A DNA stretch of 64,000 bases from Arbacia lixula (Eukaryota > Echinodermata > Echinoidea > Arbacioida > Arbaciidae): NCBI GenBank assembly GCA_963669155.1, contig OZ022577.1:27187865-27251864 (forward strand). Direction: 5' to 3'. Under the pieces are notes generated by a model. It did not search any database. It saw nothing but the letters and a program-made list of their open reading frames with translations, and was not told where the DNA came from. Below are positions 27,894 through 37,724 of this stretch, in pieces (position 1 is the stretch's first letter; every line of letters begins with the position of its first letter). A program made the translations under genes and the position numbers.

Positions 27894-28167
27894 ATGGCTC
27901 ATAATAAGAAGTTGAAAACATCAAAGATCCCTTCTTTTTCAAGCAGAATGAGAAAGAAGAACATGATGACGAACAGCCGTCTATGTCAAAATCCGATGAT
28001 CTCGGAGATAGGCCTGTTCTTCCAAAAGTTCAACCAGAAGAAAGTGCCGTTGAGGGTGACGGAGCATCTGAGGCGAAAAATGATGATGAAACTGATGCCG
28101 GTTTTGACGACTGGGTTAGTCCCAATCACCCCCAAAAATTAACTTCTTCCACTACTACTAGAAACTA
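27894..28167 (+). pseudogene. Possible N-terminal fragment of a transposase-like gene (uncertain)
   Basis: The frame opening at 27894 reads MAHNKKLKTSKIPSF, then appears shifted by one missing T in a T-run near 27935. It goes on in another frame with an acidic, disordered-looking stretch (EKEEHDDEQPSMSKSDD ... NDDETDAGFDDWVSP) to 28167. This style of N-terminus is seen in hAT/ZMYM-like transposase genes. About 1.1 kb upstream, CAGGGGCGTAGAC at 26814 looks like a hAT end. No catalytic part follows; a microsatellite does. I cannot exclude a non-coding origin. Confidence 0.25.
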
Positions 28168-28318
28168 AACCGCAGAAAATTCTGTTTCAAGCCAAATGAT
28201 ACCAAAGCTACCCCGGGATCCATTACGAACCCTCCCTGCAATATGTGTCAGTTCATTCTGTACTCGTATGCCACGGTGTGTAGATCTTGTCGAAACTATG
28301 ACCATTTAAGGCGTAGTA

Positions 28319-28470
<152 letters not shown>

Positions 28471-29149
28471 TGTGTGTGTTATTTTACCTCATTAAGTATG
28501 CATCAGATTGCACGATTTCAAGTTCAAAATTGCAAAAGCTCCCTACCGTGGGAGGGGGGACACCCCCCTCCATCACTCACACTTTCACACATTCACACCA
28601 GAGGACCCGTGTACGTCTCTTTACAAACGGGCACCGATTCTTACAACTTCCAAATAAGCCTTCCAGCTTTCGCCGGCGTCTGCCACCAAACCGGAGAACA
28701 AGTCTCCTGAATTTATGATATGGTATAGTACAAACTACAAAGTACCAACGAAAAAATGAAAGTGTAACATGGATTGCATAAATAGAATAGAACTGAAGTA
28801 GAAAACATTACGTTGCATTCCACAAAAAAAAATAAGTTGTATGATAGGCCTAAATAGGTTTACCGCATGAGAGCACACAAATCCAATCTGGCACACTAAG
28901 GATTAAATTTAAGCGAAGAAAACGATATATTTTTTTTTATCCCTCCTTTCATATTGAAGGTCGGGCTTGACTTGACCGAGGCACTTGAGGAGGTATGTAT
29001 TCAGTCTCAAACTTCAACCCTCACCAGAATATTTAGGATTTAGGCTGATATTGAGAGAATCTAATGATATCATCTAGTTTTAATTTTTAATTTTTCTTCT
29101 TTGCTTTTTGACCGGGAGGATGAAAATAATGTGATTTTTTTTTCTTTTT

Positions 29150-29289
29150 AATGTGACCCTTCTGAGACACTTTAAGCTTCTGTATTGTTGGTCGTCAGCC
29201 TCAGGAATTTGGCAGCCATTGAACTATTTACCGGCGTCACGACTGCAGATATTACATTAGTTTTACGCATTAGTTTGTATATTGCCATC
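29150..29289 (+). promoter_or_regulatory. Presumed promoter/5' UTR of the COX7A gene
   Basis: The 140 bp before the ATG contain no TATA box. GGCAGCCATTG at about 29211-29221 resembles YY1/initiator sites seen at housekeeping mitochondrial genes. The transcription start is not determinable by eye. Confidence 0.25.
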
Positions 29290-31671
29290 ATGAATAGAGT
29301 TCTGGTGAGTTTTATCTGATTGTTCGTTCACTGATGCAATATGATTTATAATTATATAACTGCATTGATTATTGAAATTATATCTTAATTTTGTTGTTGC
29401 TGAACGTGATCAGCCGCCCAGGCAAAGGCCGAAGGCAAAGCAGTGAAAAGGCAATGTGAGCCTGACTCGGCCCGGTATTAAACTAGAAGTCTACAGCGCG
29501 GTTAACTCGCACTCGCGCCGCAACCAGGTCGCCCCAGATTTGGCCAAGTCGCCCAAGTTTTTAGTTTAGTTGCCCCTGTGTTTTAGTGAAGTCGCTCCCT
29601 TTTCTTTAACACAATTTCTCCTCATTTGTCCTCAACTTTCCAGCAGTATAAGAAGAAAATTTTATTATCTCTTTACATTTTCATTTTCATATTTTACTGT
29701 GTAAAATACCAAGACAAAGAAAAACATAACAATTGCGTCCCGTTACAACGAGGAAGGAGAAATCAAGGGCAAGCTTGTCGAAAGCAATCTTCTCAAAAGA
29801 TTGAAAACACATGAAAACACCCGCATCGCAAGGAGCCAGACACACATCTCTTACACGTCCACACAATGCGAGCATACAATGTCATGTGCACATTTTCTGA
29901 TACATCACTCCTTCGCACAGCGTATGGACATGTGCACATTGAAAGCACATTTTATGGTTTGCAAATCTGATCCCATCTCGGCAATCAATGATACGACACG
30001 TGGTGAATTGGGGGTGTCTGATGAGCAGCGATTGATTGGGTTTCTTGACAATAAATGTGATCTTGGATGGGGGAAGTATACAGCTTACTCTCGATATAAC
30101 AAGGTCGTCGGGACCAGGACAATAAAACACATTGAAACGTGTGCTTGTGTATTCTTTGTGTTTTACTATGTTTTGATATCCATAGCCGTCTTGGAAACAT
30201 GCATTATCAAACTGAACAAAGGGATAGGAAACGTGCATTTTAAAACTGGAAGAGCGATTGGAAACATGTGTTTTCAAACTGAAAAGGGGATTTATTATAT
30301 CAAAACATAGTAAAAAAGAAAGAACACACAAGCACACATATTTCAATGTGTTTTACTGTTTTTTATTCTGTTTGGATACAACGAGGTTTCGTTATAACGA
30401 GGAAAAAGCCCTGGTCCCGACGACCTTGTTATATCAAGAGTAAGCTGTACAGTCATTTGAAACATTAAGATCTATTCGCAGGGGCTACATGTACATGTAC
30501 TTTTCAGCTTGATGTAATGAAACAAATGCTCTGTGTCTTTGTTAAATGAAATATGTTCTAATCAGCTGAGTCGTGTCACTAGATACTTTTGTTCAACTGT
30601 CCCAGAAAAATCTGGAGATTACCAAGTAAAAAGATTATTTTACTACAGCTGTGGCAGCAGAGGTTTGAGCTGGAATTGCTTTAAGATTCACATCTCAATG
30701 TTAACTCTCAGATAAAGAACTGGAGTTAGAGTTGTCATTATTTCAAGTAACTTTCCTTGGGTTATTGTTGTACAGTATTAATTGATACCTTTGCTCTGTT
30801 TTTGTCCTAGGCCGTGAGAAGCCTTGTTCCACAGGTGAACAGGACACTCACCACATCGACCAGGATGCAGGTCCAGAACACAGTGAAAGAATCACAGACG
30901 AAATTCCAGGTTTGTAAAAAAAAATGTTTTAAATCTCACCACATAGCATAGTTTTAGGAATAGAGGATCAGTTCCGAGTACCGGTAATGCAAATTAATGC
31001 ACTGCTTAAGTTGTGCTTTTTGGGAGGATTACTGTAGGGTTGTACTATTAAAAACAAGTGAGATGAAGGCAGCATATGTTAATTGAATTTTGTGTAATCT
31101 TTGGTACTGTGCATCAGGAAATCATATTTTTGTTGAAATTCTGACAAAAATATAAATGCTATGTGGAGAAGATTTTAACATAAGCTCCCAGGACTCGTAT
31201 GCATGTGCATTAATACGATACATCATCACACAATTATCGGCAATTGTCTGAAACACATCCATTTCAGGAAACACATAGTGCCAAGAAAGATGTGTAAACC
31301 ATTTCCATTAAATACTCTAATTTTACATTTTCCTTACAATTCTCTTTCATGTGGTGTCATGTAACATCATCAGTAATCACTTCCCTTTCGACCAAGCATA
31401 TTTCTTTATGTTGGCAAAAAAGGACACCAGCAACACTTAACACTCTCCTTACTTCTTGTGGGTATATGCCTAAAATATCTTTGTAAAAAGGATTTTGTAT
31501 TTTGCTCCCACAATTGCTGTTTCTGTTTTCAAACAGAGCCCAGATGGTGTGCCTATCCACTTAAAGAAGGGATTCGTTGACTACGCTTTGTACTCCTTCG
31601 CCATGGGGCTGACGTTCGTGGGAACAGTCTGGTCCTGCGCCTCTCTCTTCAAGCTCTCATTCAAGAAGTAG
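29290..31671 (+). CDS. COX7A: Cytochrome c oxidase subunit 7A (COX7A/COX7A2L type)
   Basis: Three coding exons, 29290-29304, 30811-30909 and 31537-31671 (stop TAG), all with GT-AG borders and phase-0 joins, give 82 residues, the family's usual size. MNRVLAVRSLVPQVNRTLTT is a basic, Ser/Thr-rich mitochondrial presequence. The mature part has DGVPIHLKKGFVDYALYSF, matching the family signature (VPxxLKxG...LY), then one membrane helix (about MGLTFVGTVWSCASLFKL) and a short FKK end. The protein is a nuclear-encoded accessory subunit of complex IV in the inner membrane. DGVP and LKKG lean toward the COX7A2L (SCAF1) form that links complexes III and IV, but the long N-terminal extension of that form is not evident. 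The first intron contains pogo/Tigger-like transposon pieces. Confidence 0.9.
29712..30080. mobile_element. Fragment of a pogo/Tigger-like element in COX7A intron 1
   Basis: Sequence from GACAAAGAAAAACATAAC at about 29712 onward matches, with changes, the interior of the 47151-48350 element (from about 47321). The left end is missing. Two long open frames here on opposite strands have no counterpart in the other copy and are not genes. Confidence 0.6.
30081..30447. mobile_element. 367-bp foldback element with pogo/Tigger-like ends
   Basis: CAGCTTACTCTCGATATAAC at 30081 pairs with GTTATATCAAGAGTAAGCTG ending at 30447, and TA stands at 30079-30080 and 30448-30449. Both halves derive from the right end of the element seen at 47151-48350, so this is a tail-to-tail inverted duplication of one end. 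It interrupts the older fragment at 29712-30080. Confidence 0.8.
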
Positions 31672-31783
31672 AGCACACCCCTTCTGCAATACCAGCCATG
31701 TTTGAAACTCTGGAGCGTGATCTTCACTGGCAGATTTTATGAGAGAACTTTTCATGTGAATACATTATAAATGTTACCTTTAT

Positions 31784-31866
31784 CTCTTTGAGTGCTATGT
31801 GTGTATTTTGTCACCAGTTATGTACACAAATCCCATACAGAATCATTGTATCTGGCACAGAAAGAG
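31784..31866. mobile_element. TTAA-type mini-MITE (old copy) in the COX7A 3' UTR
   Basis: CTCTTTGAGTGC at the left and GGCACAGAAAGAG at the right pair imperfectly. TTAA follows the right end (31867-31870), and the left flank is TTAT. It matches the family described at 46582-46666. Confidence 0.45.
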
Positions 31867-32307
31867 TTAAGTGATGGAATTGCAACAGTGTTTTTCTTTC
31901 TTCAATGAAATCTGTATGACCAGTGGGATATACAACCTGTGTGTACAATTGGAATGAATCATATTGATTATCACTACTTTAAAGCAAAACTCCTTCTCAC
32001 AAGAACTACTTGAGGTATAAGCATAGCTTTCGCTTAACCTTCAAATTTTACTGTTTCTTACAGTCATTCAGGATAATGTTACTAGTCATTGCATCATTTG
32101 AAGCATTTAATAGCTTCAGGCAAATTTCCAGATCAATACTTAAAACAATCCAGCCGTGAGTAATTATTTATGGTTAGAGTTGCACAGAAATTGATTGTTT
32201 TCTGTGCTTCTGTATGTTGCGCATTACATATATTAAAAAGGTGACTTTGAATTGAAAGTTAGTTCATTGCTGCATTGTATAAAACAATCATGTGTGTCTG
32301 AGTACTA

Positions 32308-32309
<2 letters not shown>

Positions 32310-32377
<68 letters not shown>

Positions 32378-32378
32378 G
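32310..32378. repeat. (TG)n microsatellite, interrupted
   Basis: Two TG tracts split by TATATGTGTTTG. Confidence 0.95.
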
Positions 32379-32651
32379 GATATTTGGGTGAAGTGAATAC
32401 AAATTAGAGACGGGTTTTGTGCTGTTGTGGGAAAATTAACAAGTGGGAGATCTGGGGATGGCTTGTAAATGTTCCAAAACTGTCAAAAGACAGAGGGTAA
32501 TCATGTTAACTCTTTGAAAGAGATAAAAATGAAGTCCAATGTGGGACCTTACATGAGATTGTTATCTGACTTGGTGTGGTTATTGCATATTGGTACGTGT
32601 TCCCACAAAGCCTCAAAACGTAATCTGTCTCAATTATATGCTGCATTAACT

Positions 32652-33062
<411 letters not shown>

Positions 33063-34740
33063 TATGTTGGGTAATGCAACAGCATACACACATCACCGCA
33101 TCAAGGTGTACTCTGAGAGCTCGCTGTTAAATCTTGCATACATGAAACAAATGTCACATCGCAAAATGGTATGTCATACCACTATGTGCGTGTGTTGTGT
33201 ATGTGTCTCTGTGAGTGTATTTAGGAATAGCTTAATCCTTATTCATTTTATCAGATTGATATTACGGTAATTATATGAAGATGGGACTTTGTGTAAATCT
33301 TCTCAACTAAAATATGGAAATCAAATATACACTGTAATACCAGGTGATATTGGGTGCCATGAGTAACAAAAATACAGGTATTCATCCATTTTCCAGCTTT
33401 TCATCTCGAATACATTCCTTCTAATCCTATCATGTATAAAGATAATTTTGACAACACAATATATTCATGTGTGGTGTAACTTCAGCATTGGAGTATAGAC
33501 CTTTATCACAAACATGAGAGTTGGCTTATTCAACTGAAATTCTATCTACCGGTATGCACTATATACATGTATCATTGTATATTTGTCTATCAATATCAGC
33601 AAATACCAGAAAGGAAATTGATTTACTCTCCAAACATGAGTTGACAGAAAGTTTTGACAGGATCGGTGCCCCACTTGCAAACGTCATGACCTTCAACAGG
33701 AATCAGCAATACCCTGTTTACGTCTATGAAATCTCAGTCATGACACTTTCATAAAAAGTGAAGAACTAGCCTTGTTTACGTTTGAAACGCACTATTATAG
33801 TCTACATTCATAATTGTATTATCCTTGTCAGCGCGATGCGGGCATTGCTCCCATTGAACACATGCACTTCACTTCATATAGTGCAGAGTGGACTCCGGTC
33901 TGTGGGTTTCAAAACCTAGCTAATGCTATAATTTTGCTGTAAGTTATATTATGGGAAGGAAATTCTAATACAGTATCTTTTTCCATTTTTCATAGTTTTT
34001 TTTTGTTTGTTTTGTTGTTGTTGTTGTTGTTGTTGTTTTTTTTTTTTTTTTTTTACAAAATACAATTTTTTTAACCTGCAAAAGGGACACCCTGCATTTC
34101 TAGAGTCTTATGGAGAGTTGCTAGTAAAATGGTCCACTATGTTTCGCACCATCCAAACATACACAGCTCTGAGCTGCATCAGAGCCCCTGCCTTACACCC
34201 GGAGCTGCATCAGAGTCTTTGTGTGAGACAGGCTCTGCTCTCCATCAGAGCCATTTGATCTAGCGCCATCTATTGGTAGATTTTCAACTATGACTGGTTT
34301 TTACTTCTGTGATCATGAACTGTATTGTGATTACATGTACAACATAACCAATATAATAAAATGTATTAATGTAAAAAAAAAAATAAAAAAAAAAAAAAAG
34401 TATACAAATCTGAGGGTGCAGGTATGTACTAAAAACTTCCCTGCGCCCTTCAATTCACACAGGGGAACAGCAATAGATATCCACAAGATTGGTCAAATGA
34501 GAAACTGAGGCCATAACATGCGTATCGAAACGAGGAAAATATGGGCAACTATATAATTTCCCTCTGACGTTAGAGGGAAATAGGCATATATTAATTCCCT
34601 GTGATCTCTCGTGCAAATATTTCAGCTATTTGTGGTCATGGTGAGTTGAACAGGAATGCTTGGGGCACCCCTCCAGTTCACCGAGGGAACCAATGGATCA
34701 GATCCCATAATAACTTCATTCAGTGTTTTTTGGCTATTGG

Positions 34741-35220
34741 AAAGGGATAGTTCACCCTGAAATAATGCTTGTGTCAATAAAAGGTTTGATGAAAATCCGT
34801 CAAAGGATAAGAGAGTTATGATCTTTTTAATTCTTAATATTGTGACGTCGCTTGTGAGGTGCTCTCCCATACGGTTGTGAACAATTGTTTTTCTAAAAAA
34901 TGTGCATTTTCTCAAAAAGATAAATGTGTCCTTGTACCTGTGCCATTGATACACCATTAGAAATACGTTTCTACACACATACATGTATGAAAAATTTTAT
35001 TCCATTGTCAAAAACAGTCAAAAATAGAAAAAAAAGCAATTTATGGAATTATTCTGTACACAATTATGGGAGAGCACTCGCACGTGACGTCACAAAATTG
35101 AAATTTAATACATGTACATAATAACTTTTCTTATCCTTTGACGGATTTTCATTAAACCTTCACTAGTATGTTTCTGCTTCTATAGAAACCAACTTATCTT
35201 CAGGGTGAACTGTCCCCTTT
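34741..35220. mobile_element. TTAA-type MITE with AAAGGGATAGTTCACCC ends
   Basis: AAAGGGATAGTTCACCCTGA at the left is matched by TTCAGGGTGAACTGTCCCCT plus TT at the right, followed by AA to give TTAA. Inner arms also pair (GTGACGTC regions at about 34851 and 35087; GCTCTCCCATA and TATGGGAGAGC). Elements with nearly this end sequence and TTAA targets are very common in fish genomes. The left TTAA is not preserved. Confidence 0.75.
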
Positions 35221-35513
35221 AAAATTGAAGCTGATCGATCTCTAGGCCCAGAGCACACTAGTAGAGATGGGGGAAATGGGCGACTATATATAACCCTATA
35301 ATCTTTAGTTCGCTCTTTTTCTTTTAAATAGTTGAACTATTCGTGGTCATGCGACGCACTTTCAACCCAAAAGGATGAATAATTATAAGAATGGATTATA
35401 TAGACAGCTCTTAAGCCAGATTTGGGGGCTTTGTTATTTAAAGGTACCATAGAAACAAATAAGATAGCATATATCCGGAATGTTCAGCTGTCTTAACACT
35501 GCACCCCGACCCC

Positions 35514-35560
35514 CCCCCCACCCCCCCCCCCCCCACCCCCGCATTCCCCCACCGCCCACC
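35514..35560. repeat. C-rich low-complexity tract
   Basis: Poly(C) with A interruptions; similar runs occur at 36240-36258. Not functional on the evidence here. Confidence 0.8.
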
Positions 35561-36349
35561 GCCTCCTTAAGATGTTGGCCATATGTCAAATGTTTCACAT
35601 TACCATCAACTTGTTTTCTCAATCTAGGGGTTGATGCTAATTTTGAAATCATACTTTTTCATACATTCTGATTTTTTATTATTGTTATAATACATACAGG
35701 CTGCATCAGAAAATACCAGAACATATTTAAAAATAAAAGCCATAAGAAAGCTTTTGGGGTATATAGTTAACACATAATAGTGTAATAGTATACCTGTAAT
35801 TCTGTATGCTCAAATGAGACTTAATTATACATATCTATAGGCGAGCGGGTGGCTAATTACGAAAACTTAAACAGGGGATTATTTTGTTTTTGTTTTTGTT
35901 AATTTATCTACTCATTTCTGGAGGAATAGTGCATGATCACGTATGTTGATCACGGTTGTTTCTTATTTGCACATTGCACATTGCAAATTTCTTTGCAAAT
36001 TGAAAATACCCCAGAAAGCCCTTTCACTATCAAGCCAGGGTTATGCAGGTCGCAGGTGCGATAAAGGGCGAAGAGGTGTGAATACCTCGTTATAGTCTAT
36101 AGGTACTAGGCTTGAGTGTGAGGTACTGAGGTGCATGGTCCATGGATACAACCCAGACTGGGTTGTTGCCATACCTCATAGCTTAGTACATAGGCTATAA
36201 ACACCCCGTATGCAAAATATCGGGAGCTTCAGCGGACGCCCCCCCCCCCCCCCCCCCCAACGCACATTTCGTCGCCGATCCGTAATTCATGAATGAACTG
36301 AAGTAAGCCAGTTCCCAACGAATAATTTGACCGTATCATAAGTGGTCCA

Positions 36350-36907
36350 CAAACCGGCCCCTACCCTTGAAACCGGCCCCCGCGTATTTCTGCGCAGTGC
36401 GCGCTATCGAAGGTTGGATGCGCGATTTACTATGTATTTACGCATTAGTAAACCAAATGCAAGATTTTCGGAAGCAAAATTAGACAAAATGTGCACTTAT
36501 TTGGCATTTGCACATTTTCGTTCGAAACATCTCCGTTTTTCAACTTGCGTTCGTACTTCCGTGATTTTCTCATCGATCGCCAAAACTTTCCCGTAATTTT
36601 TTCACTGCACTGGAACGAGCATGATCGAGACGCAATACTGGTGAAATGTCGGCACTGTACTCGTCGGATTGACGGAGATATCGCACATTATCGGTAGGGG
36701 CCGGTTTCAAGGTTCAGTGATGTGAATGTGCGACGATTTATCGAGCGATATTCGAAGCGCAATTTCTCCGAAATTTTATCGTTAATCTTCAATCCAAAAA
36801 TAGTTTTTGAAAGAGCATTATTTTGCTGATTTGTGTGTGAAATTTTAGAATTTTATTTGGTTATCTTGGAATGAAAATATTCAAAAGAAAACAAGGGGGC
36901 CGGTTTG
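36350..36907. mobile_element. Nested inverted-repeat element with CAAACCGGCCCC ends
   Basis: CAAACCGGCCCC at 36350 is matched by GGGGGCCGGTTTG ending at 36907. An inner, perfect 16-bp pair, CCTTGAAACCGGCCCC (36365-36380) and GGGGCCGGTTTCAAGG (36697-36712), shares the same core. Either one element has double ends or one copy sits inside another. No clear target duplication and no coding content. Confidence 0.55.
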
Positions 36908-36909
36908 AG

Positions 36910-37429
36910 GCACCCGCATCATACATGTATGGGTATACGGTACAGCACTGATCTCCCCACTACTAGATCAGTGCGGTACAGTCGACGTGCGTGAAATGAG
37001 AATTTCCGTCCAAACATCGACACGTTGCCACTCAAATCTGAACGAACTTAGAATAGCTTGGAAAGGCTAACGGCTAGCGAAGCTAATTAACCGACAGTCG
37101 TAATTATATATCTTAAAATAAACGATAAATCATTAGTACATTTGACACGTCTTGGACTCTTTGGAGGGTTTCATGAATAGACGTTTATTAATCATTCCAC
37201 AAACCGACGAGGTTTAATCGAGACGGTTCAGTCGCAAATATCTGTGTTGCACTCGAATTGAGTGGTCACGTATATACGCGTATTTCCGTGGGTCACGTCC
37301 GTGCCGTGAGCTGAGCTAGGTAGGCCTATGCCTAGAGATCAAGACAGAGTGAACAACGTTTAGTGCAGTGACAGTGTACGTGTACCGGTGCATGATTATG
37401 TACAGGAGCTGAAACTGAGTTGCCGCTTG
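36910..37429 (+). promoter_or_regulatory. Candidate promoter and 5' untranslated exon of the mucin-like gene
   Basis: This stretch is richer in CpG than its surroundings and has no transposon ends. It finishes with CTTG|GTAAGTATTT, a strong splice donor at 37430. The next good acceptor without a gene between is at 44873-44874, just before the mucin-like start codon. No TATA box is seen. It could also belong to an unrelated transcript. Confidence 0.3.
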
Positions 37430-37452
37430 GTAAGTATTTCAGTTATACTAAC

Positions 37453-37558
37453 TGTTATGATATACTACTACATGCTGTACGTTATCCTACGGGATTGAAT
37501 GTCTTAATAAAGTCCACGCATGCGCGTGTCTTGTGTAACTGAACCACGTCTCATTACA
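37453..37558 (+). repeat. 5' LTR (106 bp)
   Basis: Starts TGTTATG and ends CATTACA, with a possible poly(A) signal AATAAA near 37506. Identical to 42854-42959. The length is at the short extreme for the family. Confidence 0.95.
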
Positions 37559-37577
37559 TGGTGGCAAGCGGTGGTGC
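37559..37577 (+). other. Primer binding site candidate
   Basis: TGGTGGCAAGCGGTGGTGC begins right after the LTR, where minus-strand priming by a host tRNA 3' end is expected. The TGG start fits a CCA tail; I do not assign the tRNA. Confidence 0.6.
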
Positions 37578-37724
37578 CTCAGAATTTCACATTTTTCACC
37601 GGAAACCTTCACGTCTGAAGTAAACAAACATTGCCAAAAGAATAGCGCAAGTTTCCTGCATAGGTGAATATGTATGTCAACACATTTTGAGGACTTGAAT
37701 GAGTAAAACCAGCCGTTCGAAAAT

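Noticed and set aside
29801..30346. Overlapping 169- and 154-codon open frames on opposite strands
   Set aside because: Both lie in pogo/Tigger-like transposon pieces and are not open in the related copy at 47151-48350; no protein family resemblance.
36342..36596. 84-codon open frame in a CpG-rich stretch
   Set aside because: It starts inside the inverted-repeat element and resembles no protein; overlapping frames are equally open.
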